Source: JAXLVB01 sp044228045
GTDB lineage: Bacteria; Bacteroidota; Bacteroidia; Cytophagales; Spirosomataceae
Direction: 5' to 3'
Assembly (NCBI GenBank): GCA_044228045.1
Contig: JBGAVQ010000081.1
Span: 1 to 20,395 of the forward strand
DNA: 20,395 bases
The position numbers and the translations under genes were made by a program. Below, piece after piece: positions 6,864 to 13,943 of this stretch. Positions within the stretch are counted from its first letter, which is position 1. Each line of letters opens with the position of its first letter. Below the pieces are notes generated by a model. The model was not told where the DNA came from. It did no database searches and saw only the letters and a list, made by a program, of their open reading frames with translations.

Positions 6864-7856
6864 ATGGCAAAGAACCCACATTACTTATCCCAAATGGCAC
6901 ATATAGAGGTGCTAACAAAAGACCTTACTAAATCAGTAGAATTTTTCCGTGATGTAGTAGGCATGGACGAAACAGGTCGTGAAGAATCGTCTGTGTACCT
7001 TCGAGCTTGGGGAGATTATTTTCATCATACATTAAAACTTACACAAAGCGAAGTTTCGGGTCTTGGACACATCGGTTGGAGAGCAGACAGCCCCGAAGCA
7101 TTAGATGAATGTGTAGCTTATTTAGAAAGCATTGGTGCAGGCCGTGGCTGGGTAGAAGGCGATTTAGGTCATGGAAAAGCCTACCGTTTTCAATCGCCAG
7201 ACGGACACACGCACGAAGTTTTTTGGGACGTAGTTTGGTTGCGTGAGCAAGGCGAAAGAGGCAGTATCTATGCCGATCGCTATGCCAGTAATCGTATGAA
7301 AGGTGCAAACCCACGCCGTTTCGACCACGTAACGTATATGGTGGCAAAAGGCAAATACGCTTTAGAAAAAGAATTCTGGAAAAACATGGGACTTAAAAAC
7401 CCTGATGAGATCAGGATTGCTGACGATATACCGCCAATCGGTGGATTGCACACTATCGGAAACCTTTCGCATGATATAGCCGTATTTACCGACCCTAATA
7501 TTGGCGAAAACGAAGGCGTTTTGAACCATATCTGCTGGAATGTTGATAGCCGTGAAGAAGTTCTTTTAGCTCTTGATTATTTCATTGAGAAAGGCTATAA
7601 GAGTGTAATGGGTGCACCAACCCGCCACAAAGCCGACGAAGGTTTCTTCATTTACATCATTGACCCAGGCAGTGGGGTTCTATTTGAGTATTATGCTTGT
7701 GCCAGATTGGTGTTTGCACCAGACCATCTTGATGTTCATTACCTAAAAGACAACCCGAACGATGCGTGGGGTTCTGCCAATCCATTTGCCGAAATGGGCA
7801 AAGGAAAAAAACTCGGACTTTCAGAAGACGGAACAGTAAAACCAGCGGACGTTTAA
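6864..7856 (+). CDS. Extradiol ring-cleavage dioxygenase (VOC family)
   Basis: The 330-residue protein is made of two glyoxalase/VOC modules (about 10-125 and 150-280), the type I extradiol dioxygenase architecture of catechol 2,3-dioxygenase and BphC. The Fe(II) 2-His-1-carboxylate triad is visible in the C-terminal module: H155 (RRFDHVTY), H222 (GVLNHICW) and E275 (GVLFEYY), spaced as in the family. H204 in LSHDIAVF matches the second-sphere acid/base His. It should cleave a catechol-like or hydroquinone-like ring next to a hydroxyl with O2. It is cytosolic. It sits between the SDR genes and the C-C hydrolase and probably opens the ring made by the FAD hydroxylase at 12003. The substrate is unknown; the family and mechanism are well supported. 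Confidence 0.93.
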   Translation: MAKNPHYLSQMAHIEVLTKDLTKSVEFFRDVVGMDETGREESSVYLRAWGDYFHHTLKLTQSEVSGLGHIGWRADSPEALDECVAYLESIGAGRGWVEGDLGHGKAYRFQSPDGHTHEVFWDVVWLREQGERGSIYADRYASNRMKGANPRRFDHVTYMVAKGKYALEKEFWKNMGLKNPDEIRIADDIPPIGGLHTIGNLSHDIAVFTDPNIGENEGVLNHICWNVDSREEVLLALDYFIEKGYKSVMGAPTRHKADEGFFIYIIDPGSGVLFEYYACARLVFAPDHLDVHYLKDNPNDAWGSANPFAEMGKGKKLGLSEDGTVKPADV

Positions 7857-7864
7857 TGATTTGG

Positions 7865-7940
7865 GCTCAGTTACTGGAAAACTGGTTACTAGAAATTGGT
7901 AAAGATACCATCAACCAATACTCAATTACCAATAACTAAA
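7865..7940. repeat. Inverted 7-base-period repeat after the dioxygenase
   Basis: The left half carries TTACTGG- and CTGGTTA-like units, the right half ACCAATA (7914-7920), repeated exactly at 7928-7934, with a unit of similar kind between. The halves are roughly complementary, so a transcript could fold into an imperfect hairpin, possibly acting as a weak terminator or an mRNA-end stabiliser between the convergent genes. Confidence 0.55.
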
Positions 7941-8327
7941 TCAATCTTCATCTCGTGGTTTTTGTTGTTTTTTCAAAAAATTGATATATCCATTGAGTAA
8001 TCGACCACAAGTATCAATTTTGGTTTTAAGTTCGATTAGTTTACTTTCAGAAATATATTTTTCATCGAAAGCAGTAATTAAATGTTCTAAGGTTTCGGAT
8101 AAAGAAGCTCTCGAAGTTCTACAAAACTGGATATTTTCTTTGTAATAATATCTTCCGTAGCCTTCTGCAATATTTGCCGTAATACTTCTTGAACTTCTGA
8201 TAATTTGGTCGGTAAGTTTATATTTTTCGTCTGTTGGAAATTCATTTTCTACTAGTGAAGATATTGAAATTCTTAATTGACGACATTCTTTGTAAACTTC
8301 AAGGTCAGTAAAGCTTTGATTTTTCAT
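7941..8327 (-). CDS. Four-helix bundle protein (23S rRNA IVP / S23 family)
   Basis: This 128-residue protein has the family signature: FTDLEVYKECRQL near the N-terminus, QIIRSSRSITANIAEGYGR (about 41-59) and a following KENIQFCRTSRASLSETLEHL. Members were first found inside intervening sequences of 23S rRNA but are common as stand-alone genes in Bacteroidota, usually of unknown function. Here it is on the minus strand between two plus-strand catabolic genes and is flanked on both sides by inverted 7-base-period repeats, so it looks like an insertion into an existing operon. A good promoter lies immediately upstream, with almost no leader. No link to the catabolic pathway is evident. Confidence 0.92.
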   Translation of the reverse strand: MKNQSFTDLEVYKECRQLRISISSLVENEFPTDEKYKLTDQIIRSSRSITANIAEGYGRYYYKENIQFCRTSRASLSETLEHLITAFDEKYISESKLIELKTKIDTCGRLLNGYINFLKKQQKPRDED

Positions 8328-8333
8328 TTGTCG

Positions 8334-8363
8334 GAAATATACGTTTTGAAAATTGAAATCAAA
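8334..8363 (-). promoter_or_regulatory. Promoter of the four-helix gene, nearly leaderless
   Basis: On the minus strand, TTTG (8363-8360), 18 bases, then TATATTTC (8341-8334) matches the Bacteroidota -33/-7 pattern with one mismatch. The ATG at 8327 lies 6 bases after the -7 box, so the predicted transcript would start at or within a few bases of the start codon. Confidence 0.45.
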
Positions 8364-8377
8364 TTACCAATATTTTT

Positions 8378-8450
8378 TTACTGGTTATTGAGAAACTGGA
8401 AATAAGTAGAAATACCACATAAACCAGTTACCAGTCCACCAGTAACCAAT
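8378..8450. repeat. Inverted heptamer array before the hydrolase gene
   Basis: TTACTGGT (8378-8385) pairs with ACCAGTAA (8438-8445). The right half is a run of 7-base units: ACCAGTT, ACCAGTC, CACCAGT, AACCAAT (8423-8450). It resembles the repeat on the other side of the four-helix gene (7865-7940), so the inserted gene has related repeats on both flanks. Confidence 0.65.
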
Positions 8451-8468
8451 ATACAAATAACCAAACAA

Positions 8469-9584
8469 ATGTGGCATTTTTATCCAGGGCAGTATATGCC
8501 CTCATATCAAGTAAATAGAGCATTGAGCCAAGCTCATTATGGTGGTGGCGAATTTGCCGAAATTATAGAAGTTGCTCAAAAAATTGACCCTGAAAACAGA
8601 GAGAGTTTCAATGTAGCATGGCTCGAAAAAGGTAACCAAGTTTTTGGATGGGCCGAAGATTTTGAGAAAAACAATGCCCCAGTCTCTGCAAGAAGAACCT
8701 ATTTAAGGGCTTTTAATTATTTGCGTACTGCCGAGTTTTTCATGAATCTGAAAGATGATAGAAAACTCGATACCTACACAAAAGCACGTGAAGCGTTTAT
8801 CAGAGCAATAAAATATTTCGACGAAAAACCGCTTCAAATCGAAGTGCCATTTGAAAACTCTTTTTTGCCTGCCTATTTATTCAAACCAGCAGGAGTTGTA
8901 AACCCACCTGTAATGGTGATGTTTGGCGGACTTGATAGCCTTGCCGAAGAACTGTATTTTGGCATTGGAAATCACTTAAACGAAAGAGGAATTGCCCTTT
9001 TAGCGGTTGATGGTCCAGGTCAAGGAGCGGCATTGCGTTTGAATCACATCCATTCTCGCCATGATTATAATGTTGCAGGAACGGCTGTTTATGAATATGT
9101 TGTAGAAAACCTAAAAAACGAAGTAGATACCACACGCATCGGTATAGCTGGCGTATCAATGGGTGGATACATGGCGGCACGTTGTGCGGCTTTCGAGCCT
9201 CGTTTCAAGGTTTGCATGGTTTATGGTGCAGTTTGGTCTTATTATGCGGTGTGGGCTGGTCGTAGTGGCAAGCATCCTTTGGCTGAAATCGTGATGCACA
9301 TCATGGATGCCAATAGTTATGAAGAAGTTTTAGAGAAATTGAAAGGTTTTACGCTCGAAAATGGTGTTGCCGAGAAAATCTCAATGCCTACTTTTATCAT
9401 GCACGGTGGAGACGATAGGCAAAATTTTGTGGAACATGCCATTTCGCTTGAAAAACATTTGACTTGTGAACACAAAATGAAAATCGTGCCATTGGGCGAA
9501 AGCGGAGACCAACATTGCCAAGTAGATGACTTTATGCCAACCTTGGAAATGTACGATTGGATTGCAGAGAAAATAAAAGCATAA
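8469..9584 (+). CDS. Alpha/beta hydrolase, C-C bond-cleaving type
   Basis: The 371-residue protein has a helical N-terminal ~120 residues followed by an alpha/beta hydrolase core. The nucleophile elbow is GVSMGG with S230, the acid is D315 or D316 in MHGGDD, and the His is H349 in GDQHCQ. The DGPGQG stretch (181-186) and GGLDSLAEE (153-161) are typical of the 2,6-dihydropseudooxynicotine hydrolase / Ayg1-like group, which hydrolyses C-C bonds next to a carbonyl in aromatic or polyketide compounds. Placed after an extradiol dioxygenase, it is a natural candidate for cleaving the ring-opened product. It has no signal peptide. The upstream gap holds the inserted four-helix gene, so it may have lost its original co-transcription with the dioxygenase. 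The substrate is unknown. Confidence 0.88.
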   Translation: MWHFYPGQYMPSYQVNRALSQAHYGGGEFAEIIEVAQKIDPENRESFNVAWLEKGNQVFGWAEDFEKNNAPVSARRTYLRAFNYLRTAEFFMNLKDDRKLDTYTKAREAFIRAIKYFDEKPLQIEVPFENSFLPAYLFKPAGVVNPPVMVMFGGLDSLAEELYFGIGNHLNERGIALLAVDGPGQGAALRLNHIHSRHDYNVAGTAVYEYVVENLKNEVDTTRIGIAGVSMGGYMAARCAAFEPRFKVCMVYGAVWSYYAVWAGRSGKHPLAEIVMHIMDANSYEEVLEKLKGFTLENGVAEKISMPTFIMHGGDDRQNFVEHAISLEKHLTCEHKMKIVPLGESGDQHCQVDDFMPTLEMYDWIAEKIKA

Positions 9585-9589
9585 ATTGA

Positions 9590-9661
9590 TTTTGGATTTC
9601 GGAATGCGGATTTGGGAATTGTTTTCTTAAAATCCCAATTCCAAAATCCCAATTCCAAAAT
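9590..9661. repeat. Heptamer array with inverted halves
   Basis: Ten 7-base units lie in perfect register. TTTTGGA, TTTCGGA, ATGCGGA and TTTGGGA (9590-9617) are followed by a short linker (9618-9631), then ATCCCAA, TTCCAAA, ATCCCAA, TTCCAAA (9632-9659). The halves are mutually complementary. The array fills almost the whole gap before the next ATG and so forms that gene's leader. Confidence 0.85.
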
Positions 9662-9665
9662 TAAA

Positions 9666-10943
9666 ATGATACAACAAATCAAAAAAGGAATCACTTACGC
9701 CGAAAGCAAAGAAGCGGATTTGAAAGTAAGAGCATTGGTAGAAAACATGCTCGATAAAGTTACACAAGAAGGCGATGCTGCCGTGCGTGAATTTTCGGCG
9801 AACTTGGATAAATGGTCGCCTGCAAGTTTCCGCCTTTCTGAGTCTGAAATCAAAGACATCATTGCAGGATTGCCTCAGCAGGTAATCGACGACATCATTT
9901 TTGCACAAACGCAAATCAGAAATTTCGCCCAAATTCAACGTGAATCTATCAAAGATGTAGAAGTTGAAACCCTCCCAGGTGTGTTTTTGGGTCATAAAAA
10001 TATTCCAGTAAACTCAGTTGGTTGCTATGTACCAGGTGGCCGCTACCCAATGGTTGCTTCTGCTCACATGAGTGTGCTTACGGCCAAAGTGGCAGGTGTA
10101 AAGCGTGTAATTGCTTGCACACCACCTATCAACGGACAAATTCCAGCAGCAACTGTAGCGGCAATGTCAATGGCTGGTGCAGACGAAATCTATCTTTTGG
10201 GCGGAGTTCAGGCAATTGCCATGATGGCTATTGGTACAGAAACCGTACAGCCCGTTGATATGCTTGTGGGGCCGGGAAATGCCTATGTAGCGGAAGCTAA
10301 ACGCCAACTTTTTGGCAAAGTAGGAATCGACCTTTTTGCAGGGCCAACCGAAACTTTGGTGATAGCTGATGATACAACCGATGTAGAAACTTGTGCAACT
10401 GACCTTCTCGGCCAAGCCGAACACGGCCCAACTTCGCCAGCCGTTTTATTGACAACCAGCAGAACCATTGCCGATGGCATAGAAGCTGAAATTCAAAGAC
10501 AATTGGCGGTTTTACCAACTGCCGATGTAGCAAGCGTTTCGTGGAGAGACTACGGACAAGTGATTTTGGTAGATACTGTTGATGAACTCATTTCAGAAGC
10601 CGACCGCATCGCCAGCGAACACGTGCAGGTAATGACCGAAAACCCACGACTTTTCTTAGAGAAAATGACTAATTTCGGTGGATTATTCTTAGGTGACAAA
10701 ACAAATGTGGCTTATGGCGATAAAGTTATTGGCACAAATCACACACTTCCAACTCGTGAGGCTGCACGCTACACTGGTGGACTTTGGGTAGGCAAATTCT
10801 TGAAAACTTGCACCTATCAAGAAATCAAAACCGAAGAAGCCAGCAAGCTAATCGGTGAATATTGTTCAAGACTTTGCGAAATAGAAAACTTCGCAGGGCA
10901 CAAAGAACAGGCAGATTTGAGAGTGCGTAAATATTCAAAATAA
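9666..10943 (+). CDS. Histidinol dehydrogenase-family NAD-dependent dehydrogenase
   Basis: The 425-residue protein aligns over its length with HisD-type dehydrogenases. CYVPGGRYP (120-128) and VGPGNAYVAEAK (201-212) form the NAD-binding core. The zinc and catalytic residues are kept: Q250 and H253 in GQAEHGP, Glu-His in SEHVQV, Asp and His in YGDKVIGTNHTLPT, and a C-terminal His in FAGHKEQ. HisD oxidises an amino-alcohol to the acid in two NAD-dependent steps; relatives act on other primary alcohols such as sulfopropanediol. No histidine genes are nearby and it sits in a catabolic operon, so oxidation of a side-chain or ring-fission alcohol to a carboxylate is more likely than histidine synthesis. 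I chose the start at 9666, after the repeat array; a longer frame from 9612 would translate the repeat. Confidence 0.88.
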   Translation: MIQQIKKGITYAESKEADLKVRALVENMLDKVTQEGDAAVREFSANLDKWSPASFRLSESEIKDIIAGLPQQVIDDIIFAQTQIRNFAQIQRESIKDVEVETLPGVFLGHKNIPVNSVGCYVPGGRYPMVASAHMSVLTAKVAGVKRVIACTPPINGQIPAATVAAMSMAGADEIYLLGGVQAIAMMAIGTETVQPVDMLVGPGNAYVAEAKRQLFGKVGIDLFAGPTETLVIADDTTDVETCATDLLGQAEHGPTSPAVLLTTSRTIADGIEAEIQRQLAVLPTADVASVSWRDYGQVILVDTVDELISEADRIASEHVQVMTENPRLFLEKMTNFGGLFLGDKTNVAYGDKVIGTNHTLPTREAARYTGGLWVGKFLKTCTYQEIKTEEASKLIGEYCSRLCEIENFAGHKEQADLRVRKYSK

Positions 10944-11027
10944 TTTTGGATTTACGAATTACAATCAAAGAAGTGATTTGTAAATAGGATAACCGCCTAA
11001 TCGTAAATCATCAATCGTAAATCATCA
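10944..11027. repeat. Heptamer array with inverted ends
   Basis: TTTTGGA, TTTACGA (10944-10957) at the left and ATCGTAA, ATCATCA, ATCGTAA, ATCATCA (11000-11027) at the right. The two ends are in the same 7-base register, exactly eight units apart, and TTTACGA is complementary to TCGTAAA. The array ends 2 bases before the next ATG. Confidence 0.85.
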
Positions 11028-11029
11028 AT

Positions 11030-11812
11030 ATGAAAGTTGTTCTCGTAACAGGCGGTGCAGGAGAAATTGGCTCAGCAATTTGTAAGCAATTTGCGACAAA
11101 TGGTTTTTCGGTAATTGCAACCTACAATAGCAATGCTGCAAAAGCAGAAAAGTTATTAGCTGAGTTGAAGGTCATTTCTGAGAAAATCGTAAATCCCCAA
11201 TCTCCAATCCCCAATCACAGCATTTTCCACGCCCCAACTACTGATGCACAAAAAGTAAATGATTTGAAGGCATTTGTAGCAGAGAAGTACGGAAAATTAG
11301 ATGTTTTGGTAAACAATGCAGGCATTACTACACCCGTCCCGCACGATGATTTGGAGGGCTTGACCGACGAATGGATTGACAAAATCATGCAAACAAATTT
11401 TAGAGGCTCGTTTGCAATGGTAAGAGCAACCAAAGAATTATTAGAAAAAGCCTCTGACGAAAGCAATGAATCATCTTTGGTTGTCAATATTTCATCCATC
11501 GCAGGTATTTATGGCATCGGTAGTAATGTGGCCTATTGTGCTTCAAAAGCTGCCATTGATTCAATGACACGCTCCTTGGCAAGAGTGTTAGCTCCAAAAA
11601 TCAGAGTAGTATCGGTTTCACCAGGTTTTGTTGAAGGAGAATATACCAAAAGTTTTGACGCTGGATTTTTACAAAATCAACGTGATAATACGCCTTTGGG
11701 TAGATTTGCTACTGGAAATGATGTGGCAGAAGCGGTATATGCGGTTGCTACAACCTTAACTTTTTCAACTGGAAACATCATTACTGTTGACGGCGGAAGA
11801 CTTTTGAAATAA
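11030..11812 (+). CDS. SDR-family oxidoreductase
   Basis: This complete short-chain dehydrogenase has 260 residues. The cofactor loop TGGAGEIG is at 7-14, NNAG at 95-98, the catalytic Ser in NISSIAG (about 155-156), and YCASK gives Y169 and K173; the C-terminus is STGNIITVDGGRLLK. The second strand is followed by a low-complexity insert IVNPQSPIPNHS (about 53-64) that is encoded by a 7-base repeat run. The start is 2 bases after an intergenic array of related repeats. The last 24 bases of the gene are duplicated downstream as part of a 140-bp tandem duplication. Its likely role is alcohol/ketone interconversion in the catabolic pathway; the substrate is unknown. Confidence 0.92.
   Translation: MKVVLVTGGAGEIGSAICKQFATNGFSVIATYNSNAAKAEKLLAELKVISEKIVNPQSPIPNHSIFHAPTTDAQKVNDLKAFVAEKYGKLDVLVNNAGITTPVPHDDLEGLTDEWIDKIMQTNFRGSFAMVRATKELLEKASDESNESSLVVNISSIAGIYGIGSNVAYCASKAAIDSMTRSLARVLAPKIRVVSVSPGFVEGEYTKSFDAGFLQNQRDNTPLGRFATGNDVAEAVYAVATTLTFSTGNIITVDGGRLLK
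11186..11220. repeat. Heptamer run inside the SDR gene
   Basis: The 7-base units ATCGTAA, ATCCCCA, ATCTCCA, ATCCCCA, ATCACAG are contiguous and in-frame, encoding part of IVNPQSPIPNHS. They resemble the units just upstream of the gene and the insert in the GMC gene at 2931. Confidence 0.85.
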
Positions 11813-12068
11813 ATAATTGGTATAAAAAACAACAAGCATTCAACCTTTAAACTATAAATGTTATGGTAAAAAAAGTTTTAGTAGTCGGGGCTGGCATTGG
11901 CGGACAGTCAGTTGCCATTGGCTTAAAAGACGGCGGAAGACTTTTGAAATAAATAATTGGTATAAAAAACAACAAGCATTCAACCTTTAAACTATAAATG
12001 TTATGGTAAAAAAAGTTTTAGTAGTCGGGGCTGGCATTGGCGGACAGTCAGTTGCCATTGGCTTAAAA
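11789..12068 (+). repeat. Perfect 140-bp tandem duplication
   Basis: Bases 11789-11928 are identical to 11929-12068. The unit holds the last 24 bases of the SDR gene with its stop, the 50-base gap, and the first 66 bases of the FAD monooxygenase gene. Identity ends sharply on both sides. The second copy supplies the intact monooxygenase start and the first supplies the intact SDR end, so neither gene is damaged. It is either a very recent duplication or an assembly artefact. Confidence 0.97.
11863..11952 (+). pseudogene. 29-codon chimeric mini-ORF from the duplication
   Basis: The first copy of the duplicated unit carries the monooxygenase ATG and 22 codons (ending VAIGLK), joined in-frame to the last seven codons of the SDR (DGGRLLK) and its stop. 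It holds a bare GAGIGG nucleotide-binding loop and cannot fold as either parent. It keeps the full monooxygenase leader, so it may be translated ahead of the true gene, whose ATG lies 50 bases after its stop. Confidence 0.7.
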
Positions 12069-13133
12069 AAGGCAGGTTTTGAAGTCGATATCATAGAATT
12101 ACATAAAGAATTTAATGTATATGGCGTAGGGATTATTCAGCAAGCTAATGCCCTTAGAGCCTTAGATGCTATTGGTGTAGCCGACGAAGCCATGCGCAGA
12201 GGTTCGCCTTACGGTAAAGTTAAATTGTGCCTACCTCACGGTGTTCAAATCGGCGAAGCTGGCACACCACCTATTGGGCGTTTTCCGAGTCATAATGGTA
12301 TTTCTCGTAAGATTTTACACGATGTTTTATTCGATGAAGCACAAAAAGTAGACTTGAAGTATCGAATGGGTGTAACTGTCGAAGTTATTGATAATCAGCC
12401 TGATATTGTTAATGTGACCTTTACCGATGGTACAGCTGATAGCTATGATATTGTGATTGCTGCCGATGGCGTAAATTCAAAAGTACGCAAACTCATCTTC
12501 GGCGACTTCAAATCAAATTATGTTGGTTTATCAGTATGGCGTTATGCTTTCAAGCGTCCTGCCAACTTGGATACTGGCTATATTTTCTTCAATAAAAAGC
12601 ATAAAATTGGAGTTATTCCGATGACTGCCGATTTATGCTACATATTTTTAAACTCGGCTGAGGGCGATAATCCACTGATTCCCGAAGACCAATTAGTTGA
12701 TAAACTAAAAGCGTATATGTCGGCGTATCCGATTCCAATGGTACAAGAGCTTATCCCGCAGGTAACTGATGCTAAATTGGTGAACTATCGCACGCTCGAA
12801 ACCCTCAAAATGCCAGCACCGTGGTATAAAAACCGAGTAGTTGTTTTGGGAGATGCAGCTCATACTACCATTCCACAGTTAGGGTCTGGTGCGGCCTTAG
12901 CCATTGAAGACGCTGTTGTGTTGATTGAAGAATTGCAGAAAGAAGGCACGGTAGAAGAAACATTTGAAAGATACATGAAACGCCGCTACGAACGTTGCAA
13001 AATGGTGGTTGACGTGTCGGAAACTTTGGGTGCGTGGGAGCTACTCGAATACAATGACCAACCATTGCCCGAAGGGGCAAATATGGGTATGCTCATGGGC
13101 AAAACTGGGATGGCATTGGCAGAAGAGATATAA
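12003..13133 (+). CDS. FAD-dependent aromatic monooxygenase (group A)
   Basis: The 376-residue flavoprotein belongs to the PHBH-like, single-component hydroxylase group. The Rossmann loop VVGAGIGG is at 7-14, the DG motif in IVIAADGVNSKVR at 155-156, and the GD motif in VVVLGDAAHTTIPQLGSGAALAIEDA at 283-284. These bind FAD and NAD(P)H. Such enzymes hydroxylate activated phenols or heteroaromatics, often making the catechol or hydroquinone needed for ring cleavage, which matches the extradiol dioxygenase in this cluster. It is cytosolic. The start is in the second copy of the 140-bp duplication; the leader is AT-rich with no clear ribosome-binding site. It is about 23-30 residues shorter than many relatives at the C-terminus. 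The substrate cannot be determined from the sequence. Confidence 0.92.
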   Translation: MVKKVLVVGAGIGGQSVAIGLKKAGFEVDIIELHKEFNVYGVGIIQQANALRALDAIGVADEAMRRGSPYGKVKLCLPHGVQIGEAGTPPIGRFPSHNGISRKILHDVLFDEAQKVDLKYRMGVTVEVIDNQPDIVNVTFTDGTADSYDIVIAADGVNSKVRKLIFGDFKSNYVGLSVWRYAFKRPANLDTGYIFFNKKHKIGVIPMTADLCYIFLNSAEGDNPLIPEDQLVDKLKAYMSAYPIPMVQELIPQVTDAKLVNYRTLETLKMPAPWYKNRVVVLGDAAHTTIPQLGSGAALAIEDAVVLIEELQKEGTVEETFERYMKRRYERCKMVVDVSETLGAWELLEYNDQPLPEGANMGMLMGKTGMALAEEI

Positions 13134-13136
13134 TAA

Positions 13137-13170
13137 TTTCGGATTTACGATTTTGAAACGGTTCGCCGTT
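13137..13170. repeat. Heptamer units and small hairpin
   Basis: TTTCGGA and TTTACGA (13137-13150) are units of the same type as at 9590 and 10944. A small stem-loop follows, AACGG-TTCG-CCGTT (13157-13170). No T-tract follows, so it is at most a weak transcription pause. The rest of the 104-base gap is AT-rich and has no gene. Confidence 0.55.
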
Positions 13171-13237
13171 GCGATTACGATTGTTTAATCTCAATTCGTA
13201 AGTAGAATCCATCATAAATAAAATTACTCAAACATTT

Positions 13238-13909
13238 ATGAAGTATTTGGGTCTAATTTTTATCTTTTTGCTGGGTTGTAGTCAAGAGAAAAAAGACAAC
13301 AATTCACCCACAAAAATAGCTTGGATGTTTTCTGAAAGCCTCAATCAAGCCAAAGAAAATACAAAGGTATTTGGTAGGGATAGCATTGAAATTGTTTCGA
13401 GTGCAGAAACTGATTTCTTTATCGAACCGGGGCAACCACCCTATAATAAAGCCAATGCTCCATTGTTGTTAATGCCCATTGATAATACTAAGCCGTTTAC
13501 TTTTTCTATCAAAATTTGTCCTTCGCACCTTGTAAAATATGATGCAGGGATGGCCTTTTTGTATGTAAATGATTCGGAATGGCTCAAATTTGCTTTTGAA
13601 GTAGATGAACGAATGACTGGACGAATCGTAACTGTAAAAACCAAGGAATTTTCTGATGATAATAACCATGATGCCGTTCCTGCAAAATCGGTCTATTTAA
13701 AAATTTCATCCGATACCAAAGTAGTTGGATTCTACTATTCGCTTGATTCAAAAATTTGGCAATTGGTTCGTGTTTTCAAAAATGAATACCCACAAAAGCT
13801 AAAAATTGGCATAGGCTCACAATCTCCTGCGGGAAAAGGTAATAAAGCTACATTTTCAAATTTTCGATTTTCAGGAAATAGCATTAAGGACTTCCGAATG
13901 GGAGTGTAA
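13238..13909 (+). CDS. DUF1349-like lipoprotein
   Basis: The 223-residue protein begins with a lipoprotein signal, hydrophobic residues 3-12 followed by the lipobox LLGC with Cys14, then a polar linker SQEKKDNNS. The body resembles the DUF1349 / concanavalin-A-like beta-sandwich family: MAFLYVNDSEWLKFAFEVDE, VYLKISSDTKVVGFYYSLDSKIWQLVRVF and KLKIGIGSQSPAGKGNKATFSNFRF. Proteins of this type often occur in carbohydrate or glycoside operons of Bacteroidota; the function is mostly unproven. As a surface or periplasmic lipoprotein it could bind the incoming substrate. It is the only predicted lipoprotein among cytosolic catabolic enzymes and lies 34 bases before the FAH-family gene. Confidence 0.78.
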   Translation: MKYLGLIFIFLLGCSQEKKDNNSPTKIAWMFSESLNQAKENTKVFGRDSIEIVSSAETDFFIEPGQPPYNKANAPLLLMPIDNTKPFTFSIKICPSHLVKYDAGMAFLYVNDSEWLKFAFEVDERMTGRIVTVKTKEFSDDNNHDAVPAKSVYLKISSDTKVVGFYYSLDSKIWQLVRVFKNEYPQKLKIGIGSQSPAGKGNKATFSNFRFSGNSIKDFRMGV

Positions 13910-13943
13910 AGATTTTTGTTTTTATAAACCGTATAAATCAAAC

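Noticed and set aside
9612..9665. N-terminal extension of the HDH-like frame
   Set aside because: It translates the heptamer repeat array; family similarity starts at the Met at 9666.
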